Source: Chara braunii (taxonomy: Eukaryota; Streptophyta; Charophyceae; Charales; Characeae). Taken from it: a stretch of DNA of 53,658 nt. Positions 40,231-50,230 of this stretch are shown one piece after another. The notes beneath the pieces are model-generated. The model ran no database searches and was not told where the DNA came from. It saw nothing but the letters and a program-made list of their open reading frames with translations. Position 1 is the stretch's first letter; each line of letters opens with the position of its first letter. Location of the stretch: assembly GCA_003427395.1 (NCBI GenBank), contig BFEA01000001.1, positions 12,547,652-12,601,309 of the forward strand, given 5' to 3'. A program made the position numbers and the translations under genes.

Positions 40231-40351
40231 GATGACCCAATCTCGCGAATCACTGCTTTTATCCATCTGATCGAAGGACAGGTCCCGCCCATGCACGTGT
40301 AGGCTCGACCAAAGACGATTGCTGCCTACACGCGCGTCTGCGAAACCTGAA

Positions 40352-41129
40352 CTGGCTGGTGTTCCACACCGACTTGCAACACAAATTTTGGTGTTCCCTT
40401 TCGCGTCACTGACTGCGAATGTTTGAGGGATTGGGAATTCTGGGAATATTGGGAGCACTCTTGTTTGCCTACACGACCCTGGGCGGAACCCTCGAAATTT
40501 CCCTACTTGACGGGGAACGAACATATTTGCGAGTGGGACCTCGACCAGGCCTTGGGACGTAACCCCCATCTCCTAAGCTACTCTAGCCCATACACGTGTC
40601 ACGTCCTCATGGAGCCCAGAATCATTATCTTAGGCACCAAATTCCCTCCCTATCACCACATCCTGCCCTACCACTCCCTAACCATCGTCCCCTGGCTAGC
40701 AATCACTCCATACTGGCCCCAACCCCCGTGCTCAGAGTGTCTGCGGGACCACAAGTACCGAGCTTCCGGCTTCATCCGGCGAACTCGTTCGGAGGAAGAA
40801 TGACGGGCGCACAGTCTTCGATTGAGGCCAGCCGCGTCGGATTCGGAGAATTGCGACGTTTGACGCCGGCAGGTGACGAATCAGCGGGATACCCATGGCG
40901 TACCGATAGTGCACCAGATACGACCCAGACCCGGACGGCGGAAACAACGGAGGCGGTAGCTCCGAAGCAAAACAGAACTCCAGTCCACGCCTACCCCCCT
41001 GCACTCGTATCCCAGAGCTTGCCACATGAGATCTCAGTTCTGATCTGGGACTCCACCCCCACTTTCCGAAAATCCTTGGCAGACCCCGTTTTGCCTATGG
41101 GTGCCCTCACTGCTCACGGGACTAGTTGA
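40352..41129 (+). pseudogene. Unidentified ORFs after gypsy leader B
   Basis: A frame running through 40423-40803 is rich in Trp, His, Cys and Pro (WEFWEYWEHSCLPTRPW, HHILPYHSLTIVPWLAITPY, CSECLRDHKYRASGF). It overlaps a second frame (40596-41129) with PVLRVSAGPQVPSF then MTGAQSSIEASRVGFGELRR. The two probably represent one frameshifted reading. I recognise no domain. The position after the leader suggests a gag-like or rearranged first ORF, different from what follows copy A. Confidence 0.4.
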
Positions 41130-41879
41130 GAACTTCGCGCCTAGCTCCTGAGGTACCCCATATAAGGAGGCTTGTACGCTAGTGCCTCAACTGGGGCTGA
41201 ATGGGGGAGCTCATTCATCGTCAGTGCCTGCGTCCACTGTCTGGTCAGGTTGAGCCAGTAGAGAATGATGTTCCTCGCATCAGGTAAGATAGAAAAGGAG
41301 TGGGGTTGCACCAGGAGATATATCGAGAGGGGTGGTAGGATGGGAGTCTCGTGAGTACGTAAAAAAAAAAGAATAGAAACAAAAAAGCCTTAAGCTGATT
41401 CCATTCTGTTAGTCGGCGGCCTTTTGTCTTTTACGGAAATATCCGTGTGGGCCGGGGGGAACTTTGAGTTGTTCTGTTCTTCTTCGTCTCTTTCTGATTT
41501 TTTTTTTGTAATTCAGTCATCGTACTTGTCAAATTTTGTGATTTTCCAAGGTATCCGGTTTCATCCCGGCGGTTCAATTCCCTGCCCAAATTCCTCGGCC
41601 ACGCCCCCTTTACTCTGATCGGCATTCCCACAGGTAAGAAACGCTGCGCGGGGCGTGAGGTTGTGTATCACAAGTTGATGAAACAGCTGTTCAACACAGA
41701 GGTGTGTGGACAATTGTGGGCAAGGGCACCTTACCATTCTGCGTCATTTTTTGAATTTTGCCTATTTCTGTAGTTCGTCGTAGCAATTTTCTCAGTAGCT
41801 CCAATGTTTCTTAGCCATAGACGGGTAATTGACCCGGTATCATAAAAAATCTTCAAAACTTTCAAAATCCTATGTAAAT
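41130..41879. other. Unassigned spacer
   Basis: No gene seen. The A-run at 41361-41370 and the T-run at 41498-41508 are minor. It ends at a LINE 3' fragment beside the gap. Confidence 0.3.
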
Positions 41880-41958
41880 TTCCATATGGGACACTGAGCC
41901 CGGTTCCCAGCACGTGCTGCTCCCCACGAATAGATTGGAGCCTTGTTCCTTTTGGGGG
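41880..41958 (+). mobile_element. LINE 3'-end fragment at gap edge (plus)
   Basis: CCATATGGGACACTGAGCCC at 41882-41901, followed by CCCAGCACGTGCTGCTCCCC, is the conserved LINE 3' motif (41888-41925) in plus orientation. It is followed by ATTGGAGCCTTGTT as in the minus copy at 5205-5300. The sequence runs into the N gap. Confidence 0.55.
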
Positions 41959-42533
41959 NNNNNNNNNNNNNNNNNNNNNNNNNNNNNNNNNNNNNNNNNN
42001 NNNNNNNNNNNNNNNNNNNNNNNNNNNNNNNNNNNNNNNNNNNNNNNNNNNNNNNNNNNNNNNNNNNNNNNNNNNNNNNNNNNNNNNNNNNNNNNNNNNN
42101 NNNNNNNNNNNNNNNNNNNNNNNNNNNNNNNNNNNNNNNNNNNNNNNNNNNNNNNNNNNNNNNNNNNNNNNNNNNNNNNNNNNNNNNNNNNNNNNNNNNN
42201 NNNNNNNNNNNNNNNNNNNNNNNNNNNNNNNNNNNNNNNNNNNNNNNNNNNNNNNNNNNNNNNNNNNNNNNNNNNNNNNNNNNNNNNNNNNNNNNNNNNN
42301 NNNNNNNNNNNNNNNNNNNNNNNNNNNNNNNNNNNNNNNNNNNNNNNNNNNNNNNNNNNNNNNNNNNNNNNNNNNNNNNNNNNNNNNNNNNNNNNNNNNN
42401 NNNNNNNNNNNNNNNNNNNNNNNNNNNNNNNNNNNNNNNNNNNNNNNNNNNNNNNNNNNNNNNNNNNNNNNNNNNNNNNNNNNNNNNNNNNNNNNNNNNN
42501 NNNNNNNNNNNNNNNNNNNNNNNNNNNNNNNNN
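41959..42533. other. Assembly gap (575 N)
   Basis: A run of N of unknown content. The T-run immediately right of it (42534-42542) suggests a homopolymer or retroposon tail stopped assembly. The apparent long frames crossing it are meaningless. Confidence 1.
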
Positions 42534-42542
42534 TTTTTTTTT

Positions 42543-43834
42543 GTGGTGCTCACAGGACCCACCCCTACCTACCTCATCTTTCTGCTTCCTTAGCGTAACC
42601 TCTGCTTCCTCATCTACGGGGACACTTGATACTTTCTTAGTACAGAGTCTACAGACACACCACGGAGGGCCCTTCCCCTACTGGCTGCGCAGGGCGTGTA
42701 GCAGGCCTTTTCTGTGTCGCATGGGGCAATAGCAGTTCCATGCACCGGAGCACAATCGACCCATAACCGTTCAGAAGCCGCTTCAAAGATTTCAAGGCAC
42801 CCTTCACTTCTTGATGCGGTTTAGGGCATGCCCACACAAGGACGTTTTCGCCTGAATTTGGTTGTCCTCTTGATATGTACATCCATGGAGGTCCTGATGT
42901 GTGGATGTCCTTAGTTGACCACATGTGCGAGCATTTAGACAGTTGAGGGAGTGAGCTGTCTATCTCACCTGCTCGCTCTGCCTGCCCATGTGTCCCCCGA
43001 TGCCAGCCGGGATGGCTAAAATCGCGAGTGCAAGGGAGGGAGGCGCCCTTTCACGGACTGGTGGATGGCGACAGGACACAAGCAGTATGCGACAACTTGT
43101 CAACAATTGCCACACTGGAAACTGTAATGATGGGATGCTAGTGATATTCATCATATCGACAACATGGCGTGCAAAGAATTGTCTTGCTTTCCTTTCTCTG
43201 AACTCTGGTTTACTTTACTGTCCTCTCTGTAAACGCCTGCCTGCCGCCAACCCTTCATACCTGTAACCATGACAACAAAAAGCAGGGAAAAATAGGAAAA
43301 AGAGAAAAGGGAGCTTGAAGCTGAGCCTACCTGAAAAAGAATTCCATGCTGGAAACATGAGTGCCAATGGAAGGGGCCACCTAGTCATGGCTACATTGTT
43401 GTCGGTCTCTAAAAAAACATACAAAAAAGGAATTTGTTCCCTTGTTCTCTAGTTTAGAAGAAAGGGAAGAAGACTCCTCATCTACATGGCAATATGTATG
43501 AATCCTGCATGAGATTCTCTGGCTCCCTGCAAGGCCAAGAAAGGACAAAACTGGTAGGTCCACGTCCATGCACGAGTAGAAATATAATAATAATAATAAT
43601 CAATAAATGAATAATAATAATAATAGAATCAAGAACATGTGGGAAGGATTTTATCCTGTGCCACCAAGCCGAGGGGGAAAAAGCAAAGAGACGACAGAAG
43701 GGATCATCCCTGCCTGAACTTTCTGTGTTGGTCTGATGAGAACTTGCAAATGAAAATCTCTCCTTTCTGCCTTTCTATCTTTCCCCCCCCCCCAACACAC
43801 CACATTGCTTAGCCACTATCCTTCTTCTTCTTCT

Positions 43835-43836
<2 letters not shown>
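42543..43836. other. Unassigned, possibly non-repeat DNA
   Basis: No gene I can support. Possible minus-strand exon-like pieces exist: 43334-43413 lies between a TTTTTTTAG acceptor and a CAG/GTAGGC donor and stays open in one frame (NNVAMTRWPLPLALMF), and 42649-42924 is an open minus frame (VWACPKPHQEVKGALKSL). They do not join into a recognisable protein. An (AAT)n tract lies at about 43583-43625. Confidence 0.3.
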
Positions 43837-43894
<58 letters not shown>

Positions 43895-44010
43895 CCCTGG
43901 TGGTTGTGAGTGAACCACCCGGATTGAGGCGTTGGTGAGCGGATGGCCCCAGTCTATTGGTGAGGAGCAGAACCTGCTGCTGGAAACCGGGTCCAACATT
44001 CCCATTCTTG
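43837..44010 (-). mobile_element. LINE 3'-end fragment with 58-nt poly(A) (minus)
   Basis: 58 T on the plus strand (43837-43894) is the poly(A) of a minus-strand insertion. It is followed by the conserved 3' motif at 43961-44003 (TGAGGAGCAG...GCTGGAAACCGGGTCC). No coding portion is recognisable upstream. Confidence 0.65.
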
Positions 44011-44690
44011 ACAGCACAACAGTTTGAGGTGAGGGCAAGCTTGTCATCCTGTTTCAGCACACTGTTCCCTGCCTACAGATCAGGGCAAGGCTCCCCTGTT
44101 TGCTCCTTTTCCCAGACCCAAACCATACTCTTTTTCTACTTTTAACCTCAATGTTCTTGACTTTTGGCTTTAAACCCCTAGTACACGGCCCCAGCCTTGC
44201 AGAAAGTTTTTTGTCGCCACAAGCAAAACTCGGAGGCGCCTGTCTATCGCGGCCCCACAGCCTCCCTTTTCTTACTCTTAACCTCCGTGCCAATGACTTA
44301 GACTTTAGTTAGCTTCCGTATTGCCCTTCCCAAAAGTATTTGTCCCGTACCTCCTCCCAAGCTAATCCTGGCAAACCGCTCTCACCCTCTTGCCCTCGTC
44401 CCGCCCGTCTGTCCTTGAAGTCGCCTCAAATTTCGCTCCAATCCTACCAAAGCCATCAGCTTGTCTTCAGTGGTGGAAGGATCGTGACTCCAGGTGATGT
44501 TGGAGGTAGTTGGGAAGAGATCATCATGAGGGAAGTAAAACAAAAGGATGGGGGACTGGCTGAGAGAGTGATGAAGAAGTGGGATTTAGGCTGATATTTC
44601 CATGTGTCTCCCCCCCTCGCCTCCTCCCCCTGAAAATAGCCCCTGTGTGAGCTGTGCTGCTGCTGGGATCATAAACCACTAGTGTTGCAG
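44011..44690. other. Unassigned spacer
   Basis: No gene recognised. Two diverged copies of a block around CCAAACC.TACTCTTTTTCTA and CTTTTCTTACTCTTAACCTC (44120-44290) hint at a local duplication. Confidence 0.25.
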
Positions 44691-44747
44691 GGGGAGACCC
44701 CATCTATTGCTGGGGGCCATCACCTGCTGGAAAACGGGCCAGCATCC
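44691..44747 (-). mobile_element. Older LINE 3'-end fragment interrupted by a younger LINE
   Basis: CATCTATTGCTGGGGGCCAT, CACCTGCTGGAAAACGGGCC and AGCATCC (44701-44747) form the conserved 3' motif, followed directly by the poly(T) of the LINE at 44748. A second motif copy lies 100 bp further on (44844-44881) and belongs to that LINE. Confidence 0.55.
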
Positions 44748-47340
44748 TTTTTTTTTTTTTTTTCAAAGCCTTAGCTGTCTACTAGAGGGGGTGATACGAG
44801 CATCCCCCGCTAGTAGTAGCCACTGGCTGCTCCATCTATTGGTGGGGAGCTGCACCTGCTGGAAACCGGGTCCAGCGTCCCAAAGTACATGAATGGCTCG
44901 GTTTGCTCAGAGTGCTCAGAGTGCTCAGACTGCCAGCATTGACTGCCCCGATCCATAGAAAAGGGGGGTTAACAGAGCAGCAAAAAAGGAAACATATGGG
45001 TGTTAGCGGAAAAACTCCCCGAGGGGCTCCAGGGAGGAGTTCCATGTGTGAGCATAAAGATTATATACGCGTATGTGTATATAAACGTGTAGAAGACAGG
45101 GCTTAAAAATTTTATCATTCAGGACAGGATCTCTGCTAGGGAAAGGGCATGGGGTGGGAACGGGTCTAGAAAATCCGAGGGAGGGCGAAGTGGGAACGAG
45201 GGTTCTATGTTTGTCCAGTCCTTGAAGATTAGACGGTAGTCTCTCATCTCATCCAAATCCCGCTGTCCCTCTCCCCTGTCTCCACTCCATTCCACTTTTG
45301 CAATCCATCCTTCTCTCTCCCCTCCTAACCAGTCTGTGCAAAATGTTGTAATCCGCCTCCTAACATCTCCTCTTTGTTTAAAGAGGTCTAACTGTGCTTT
45401 TGTATCTAACCATCTTTGTGTGAGTTCAAAGTGCACCTGCTGTTCGGTGATCTTTGGTCCTTCTACTCTCACCTTCTCCATAGCTAGAGTGCATCTCTGC
45501 CACCAAAGTGCCCACATCACCGCCCTCCTTCCAAGTCTGTACATATTCTCTACAAAGGCCGTGGCTACTCTTGCCAATGGCCAATGGCCGGCCAATATGG
45601 CTTGCCAATACCAGGGCCAGGGGATTGCAGATTCCATCTTTCTCCATATGCGGTCCCACCATCTCCATATAAATTGGGCAATCGAGCATTGCATGAAGAT
45701 GTGTTCGAGGGTTTCCGCCTTCTTATAGAAAGGGACAAGGCTCTGGCACCACTGACACCACGGAAGTAGCAGACCTTTTTGTTCTAAATTAGTATGGTCA
45801 GTCAGCCAGTCGTTGGTTGGCAAACATCGGTGGGCAATCTGCCACTGCAGCCTGCAGGGAGGTGATTTTCATTGGTTTAGATTTTTGTTCTTTGAACCAT
45901 TTAATCGGTGTCAGGAGGGAGCGGTCCACATTTAGGTGTCTGGTCCGTCATTCGTTAACGGTGTCTCTCAACCACCTTTTACGTCTGAGCATTTTGTAGG
46001 CTGATTTGACCGACAGTTGGTGTAGGCTGATCTGACCTACTTTGGGGCCTCCCCTCTTCTGGGGGAGTTTCCATGTCCATTCTGTTGGGTCCATGGCCAA
46101 TTCCTTGATTGGTTTGAAAGGCTGGAACACCACCCTCTGTCCTTTCTCTTCTAAAACTCTTACTCGGTACACAGATGCTTTCTCTTTCCATTCAAAGGGA
46201 GATCTATTGCCTTGGAGGGTGCCTGCTCTAGTGATGAAGTAGTGTTCGACCAGGACAATTTGGGGTGAGACCATATGTATCTGACCTATCCTTGGTGGGG
46301 ACTCCGTACTTGCTACCCAATCGCCCTCTTTTAAGGTGGGGCCTTGTTTAAGGATTCGGTACCGTGCCAGCGGGATAGCTTCAATCAAGTTATCCAAAAG
46401 CTTCTCTACTTGGTGGCAGTACCGCAGGATTCCTTGCATCTGGTCTCCTGTTTTCCAGTCCCTTCTGTCATTGTCCCAAAGATCCCCAACCCTGAGCGCC
46501 CCTCTCTTAACCCAGCTTTTCTAGGGCAAAGATGAGCTTCTCATGACACAACCACTCAAGTTTGCCACCCATCGGTTTCCAAAGAGGGGTTATCGGTAGA
46601 CTTCCTCCCAACGGTTAGGGTAGATCCTGTCTGGGAGCGGAAGTCTGCGCCAGGTTTCCAACAAAGATGGCCAGAAGTTGTCCATCGTCTGGCCGCCGCC
46701 GTTCAGCTCCCCCCTTCCTTGGGGGAGCTTGCGTGGGATTGTCCAGAAACGGTCCTCCAGCCATGTTAGAGGGTGGATTGTTTGGGGGTCTTCTGGGGCC
46801 AGTCGGGTCAGATGTTTCAGAGCTAATAGACACCACGAACACTGGGGGGCGAAGATGAGTTTTTTAATCCATCTTAGTCGTAGCGCTTGCACTTGCGTGG
46901 CTGGGTCAATTATTCCCAGGCCTCCCCCAGCCTTGGATAATTGAATCCCCCGCCACGCGGCTTATTACGTTGCTCTGCTCGCCGTCCGCCCTCCATACGA
47001 AGGCTGCTGCCCTTTTCCTTAGGCTTTTCAGGGCTGCTTTGCTCAGTGGCCACAGTAACGACTTGTACCATAATGTTGCGAAGACCACATTGTTAATTAC
47101 TAAAGCGCGGCCAAACACGGATTTGTGCTTGTTTTTCCAGTTCTTTAATTTTTGTTGTGCCGGGGCACTGATCCATTCGTCATTGGGCCCCACCATGTCT
47201 CAGAGAATTGCTTTCTTGCTCCTAGAATCCTTTGAGATTTCATTTGCACTGGTGTAAAGGCTTCTTCTTCGATGGCTTTTATTGGCACTTTAACTGTGTC
47301 CCATGAGCCCTTGATTCTGCCATGAGATATTCTGTTCTAT
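44748..47340 (-). mobile_element. 5'-truncated LINE (minus), zf-RVT region
   Basis: Read on the minus strand, the element starts near 47340 with IEEEAFTPVQMKSQRILG, then WISAPAQQKLKNWKNKHKSV (47196-46906 frame), ALRLRWIKKLIFAPQCSWCL (46892-46590), DPTEWTWKLPQ with VKSAYKMLRRKRWLRD (46439-45948), and 45823-45119 with the zinc-binding C-x2-C (CQWC) ... H-x4-C (EHIFMQC) and FIWRWWDRIW. This is the zf-RVT domain of plant LINEs. Frameshifts separate the pieces and the RT catalytic core is missing. The 3' UTR carries the conserved hairpin (44844-44881) and ends in a 16-nt poly(A) (plus-strand T 44748-44763). Confidence 0.85.
45119..45823 (-). CDS. LINE C-terminal fragment with zf-RVT zinc-binding motif
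   Basis: The longest clean frame of this LINE (234 codons). It begins in the LP..DWLTDHTNLEQKG block, then CQWCQSLVPFYKKAETLEHI with FMQC, which supplies C, C, H and C zinc ligands. Next come WRWWDRIW, YRLGRRAVMWALWWQRC and a C-terminal charged tail ending LSLAEILS. In plant LINEs this domain follows RT and is thought to bind nucleic acid. The start is not a true initiation site: it is a fragment of a longer pol frame interrupted upstream near 45830-45950. Confidence 0.75.
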   Translation of the reverse strand: MPTNDWLTDHTNLEQKGLLLPWCQWCQSLVPFYKKAETLEHIFMQCSIAQFIWRWWDRIWRKMESAIPWPWYWQAILAGHWPLARVATAFVENMYRLGRRAVMWALWWQRCTLAMEKVRVEGPKITEQQVHFELTQRWLDTKAQLDLFKQRGDVRRRITTFCTDWLGGEREGWIAKVEWSGDRGEGQRDLDEMRDYRLIFKDWTNIEPSFPLRPPSDFLDPFPPHALSLAEILS

Positions 47341-47530
47341 GCTGCATTGAATTTATAAGTGGGGGGTGCACTTTTGACATGACTAACTCATGTGGCTGAG
47401 CGGTACACGTATAGCACCATGATGCATGGAACTCTTAACAGATAGATCACAAGTTCGAAGCCTGTAAATGATTCCACCAGTTTCAGGGGCTGATACAGTC
47501 TTCTGTTTTAAAGATTAAAAAATGGGAAAC
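47341..47530 (+). mobile_element. tRNA-headed SINE or fragment (plus)
   Basis: Box A-like TGGCTGAGCGG at 47393-47403 (as in tRNA-Ser/Leu types) and box B-like AAGTTCGAAGC at 47451-47461. An A-rich ATTAAAAAATGGG follows at 47514. No acceptor-stem pairing was seen, so this is a SINE head and not a tRNA gene. Boundaries are approximate. Confidence 0.5.
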
Positions 47531-47942
47531 TGATCACACAGAAATCCCCTCTGGTGCTACAGATGTTCGAGGAACTTGATTTATTTATTTTTCTTTGATG
47601 GGTTTGATTTATTTATTTCCCTTTGTTCATTTGCTTTTGGATCCAATGCCATGTAGACACTAGTAGCCAGGGGCGTGGTCCCACTGGCAATGAGGATCGG
47701 ATAGAATGCCTGAATCTGCACGAGTTTATGGAGATGTGCAGGAAATCGAGATTGAACTGCATTTCTGCATCTCTGAATTAAACACATCCAGATTCAGGAG
47801 CTCGATCCTATCCTTTTTGCTAGTGGGACCTCGGCCCAGTTGTTTTCTTCAGACCTGGTGGGATGGTCATCGATGGTCCACTTGGGCAGCATTTGAAAAA
47901 CTAAGCCCCAAATTGACCACCTGATAAGCGGTGGGACTGTTA
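47531..47942. other. Unassigned spacer up to the MITE
   Basis: Contains TTTATTTATTT words near 47580 and 47610 and no recognisable gene. It ends with the TTA target site (47940-47942). Confidence 0.3.
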
Positions 47943-48446
47943 AGGGCTCGCCACACAGCCTTTCGAATGAAGGCATTTTCCGAAATGTGTCAGACTTCAT
48001 CGGAAAGGCTGCATGTCGAACGGAACCCCCCCCTTCGCCACACAGACTTTCGAAACACCAAGGCCTTTCGATATGCACATTAGGGCCTCCCTCCGCTACT
48101 CTCGCCATGTGCAGACTAGAGTGTGAATCTTCCGCTTGAACATGGAAAGATACACCACCATGATTTTTGTCTTTTGTGCATGTCCAGTGTAGTGGAGCCT
48201 GGCCCTTGTAATCGCCCCTTTTTTTTTTCTTTTTTTTCCCCCCCTAATAGACCGTTTCGAGATCATCCTCTCCACACGACCACTCATGGGCTTTCGAAGA
48301 AAAATGCTCATGACAGGCGGGAGAATGTTGCCCTTTCGAAACGACTTTCGATGCCGGCCTGTCTGACACCTTTCAAAAGTTTTTCGAAAGGATTATTTTC
48401 GAGAGCCTGTGTGGCGCACATTTCGAAAGGCTGTGTGGCGAGCCCC
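47943..48446. mobile_element. Second PIF/Harbinger-like MITE, 504 bp, TSD TTA
   Basis: Terminal inverted repeats read (A/G)GGGCTCGCCACACAGCC continuing TTTCGAA, matching over about 24 bp between 47943-47967 and 48422-48446. TTA flanks both sides (47940-47942, 48447-48449). The interior is full of TTTCGAAAG-like words in both orientations. There is no transposase. The family differs from the MITE at 6158, though both ends begin GGG, contain TCG and continue ACAC. Confidence 0.85.
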
Positions 48447-48449
48447 TTA

Positions 48450-49130
48450 TGCATGTTCCACTTGGCTAAATTTGAGAACGAACCCCCAGTCGGCCAACTA
48501 AAGGGGAACCCCCCTCCTTTGAAACTTCAAACTTGCAACTGTAAAGAAGCTCCCTACAGGTTTGGCCAGGAGCGGCCAGGTGGCCCTAAAGGTAAAAATA
48601 ATGGGCAGTGCGGGCAGACTTTGGACTGTCAGATGGTAATAGTGATGCTCTGATTCTAGCATCACAGTTTTTCTTTGGGCTTGGAAGCCTCCGTGAAGGT
48701 TCAGAGGTTCCAGGGTCTGTAACAAGAATGGGCTCGACAAAATAGGGTCACCGCACTGCTGATTCAACTCAGGTCATTGGGTATACCTGCCTCCGAAGGC
48801 GAGGCCCCTCAGCTGGTTGTAGGTCTATCCCTTCAGTAGGGAGAGCATTTACAAGGCCTCTTCAACCTTGCAGTAAGGTCACCAAATCTGGGCATCGAAC
48901 CCAGTCTGAATACCCTGCTTTCATTTCTGCCCTGTGGCCCTCCAGAAACCCACTCCAAGGTAGACCATGCTAGTTCTCCCACACAGTTCGCGGAGCAAGT
49001 CTGAATACCCTGCTCTCGTTTCTGCCCTGTGACCCTCCAGAGACCCACTCCAAGCTAGACCATGCTAGTTTTACCACACAGTTCGTGGGGCAAGGCAAGG
49101 GGTCTGAGAAGGACTCTGGAGGTTGTGACT
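48450..49130. repeat. Spacer with two 95-bp tandem copies
   Basis: AGTCTGAATACCCTGCT starts at 48903 and 48998, and each copy ends in CACACAGTTCG.GG.GCAAG, giving a period of 95 bp (to about 49092). Left of it, 48450-48900 shows no gene. A GGCATCGAACCCAG word at 48891-48904 looks like an antisense tRNA box B. Confidence 0.6.
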
Positions 49131-49194
49131 AGTGAGTTTTCTGCGGTGCGCGGATTTCTGTACCCTTCGGGCAGACATTTATTTTTCAAATAGG

Positions 49195-49485
49195 GGTTGT
49201 ATCATGTCAGGGGTAATCACAGACTTTTCAGGCACAAATTCTTCTCAGGTGGTGCAAGCTCGGAAACTTGTGTTCCTGGCTACTTGGGTATCATGTCAGT
49301 TATTTGGTCACTCAGAAATCACAGACTTTTTCAGGCGCAAATTCTGCTCTCATAGGAAATGCCGAGGAGGTGGGAAGGGGTTGGTGTATGTGGCTACTGC
49401 CTGTCGAGCAGCTATCATGTCAGTTATTTGGTCACTCAGAATCGCAGACTTCTCAGACGCAAATTCTTCTCTGGCATTCACACCA
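49195..49485 (+). repeat. Three dispersed copies of a ~70-bp block
   Basis: The block containing TATCATGTCAG, TTATTTGGTCACTCAGAA, TC.CAGACTT and TCAG.CGCAAATTCT occurs at about 49200, 49287 and 49418 with different spacers. The spacer word CAAGCTCGGAAACTTGTGTT (49256-49275) is shared with 21600. No gene. Confidence 0.6.
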
Positions 49486-49670
49486 TGGATCAGGTTCTAT
49501 TGAGCATCAGAGCGCTCATTTGGGTGGACTGGAGGAAGACAATCAGAACACGGAACAGAAGGAACGCTTAAAGTGTTTTTTTGAGAACTTGGGGCGAGAA
49601 GGTTAGAATGTTGAAATCTGCGGCAAGGGCGAAACCGTGGTTGATGGGGCCAAGACCTCCTTGAAGTTTT

Positions 49671-49840
49671 ATCAGAGCAGGCCCTCTTTGATCCCCTGCC
49701 CCCCCCCCTCCCCCGCCCTGTGGTTGGTGACCAGACAACACAGCAGATATATCATCAGAGCAGGCCCCTCTTTGATCCCCTGCCCCCCCCCCTCCCCCGC
49801 CCTCTGGTTGGTGACCAGACAACACAGCAGATATATCAAG
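49671..49840 (+). repeat. 83-bp tandem duplication
   Basis: ATCAGAGCAGGCCC starts at 49671 and 49754. Each copy contains CTTTGATCCCCTGCCC, a C-rich run, and GGTTGGTGACCAGACAACAC. The near-identity suggests a recent duplication. Confidence 0.85.
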
Positions 49841-49857
49841 ACATAATCGGACGGTCC

Positions 49858-50230
49858 AGTTGATGTAGCAGTGGTTAGAGCACCGGTTGGAAATGCGCAT
49901 TGTGGTATAAGGTTGCGGGCTCAAAACTCAATTGCAGCCTTGCGCATGGACACCGGCAGGGCGTTACAATGGCGCACGGCTGGACACACACCCCTTGGGC
50001 TGACGCACGGTAAGCTTATACAGACACTGCCTGCGCACCACGCAAGGGGTTGTCCATGGTGTTGTATGTTGGGTCTTGATACTGCATGGGTTGCTTGTGG
50101 CTGTTGCTCGTCGTTGTTCTGTTGATCTCCCCAGTCTGGCATATCACACACAGGGGCCGTTTGCGATTGTTGCTCAAATGGTAGAGTCTTCAGGTCACAT
50201 GTCATAGATCACGGGTTCAAGTCTGGCTTG
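49858..50230 (+). mobile_element. Tandem tRNA-like heads (dimeric SINE candidate)
   Basis: Head 1: box A-like TAGCAGTGGTTAGAGC at 49866-49881 and box B-like GGGCTCAAAACTC at 49917-49929. Head 2: box A-like TTGCTCAAATGG at 50170-50181 and box B GGGTTCAAGTC at 50213-50223. They are 300 bp apart in the same orientation. Neither closes an acceptor stem, so I read them as SINE heads, perhaps a dimer or two insertions. Confidence 0.5.

Larger units (their letters stand above)
38824..40348 (+). repeat. Gypsy LTR plus leader, copy B
   Basis: Collinear with 25978-27481, including TATAAAT (39537-39543), GTGAGT donor (39628), CTAAC and ATTATAG acceptor (40230), and a (GA)n tract (39796-39868) longer than in copy A. 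Because the match continues through the leader and ATG (40232) and both copies lose similarity after GCGAAACCT, copy B looks like the 5' end of a second element rather than a simple 3' LTR of the first. Confidence 0.75.

Noticed and set aside
38824-40348. Simple 3' LTR of the gypsy element at 25978
   Set aside because: Similarity extends past any LTR end through the leader intron and ATG, which a 3' LTR should not contain.
41870-42732. Frames of 216-272 codons
   Set aside because: They cross the N gap, so the protein is mostly unknown residues.
42649-43560. Multi-exon minus-strand host gene
   Set aside because: Some plausible splice sites exist (43413 acceptor, 43334 donor) but the exons do not join in frame into a recognisable protein, so it is kept only as a remark in the spacer entry.
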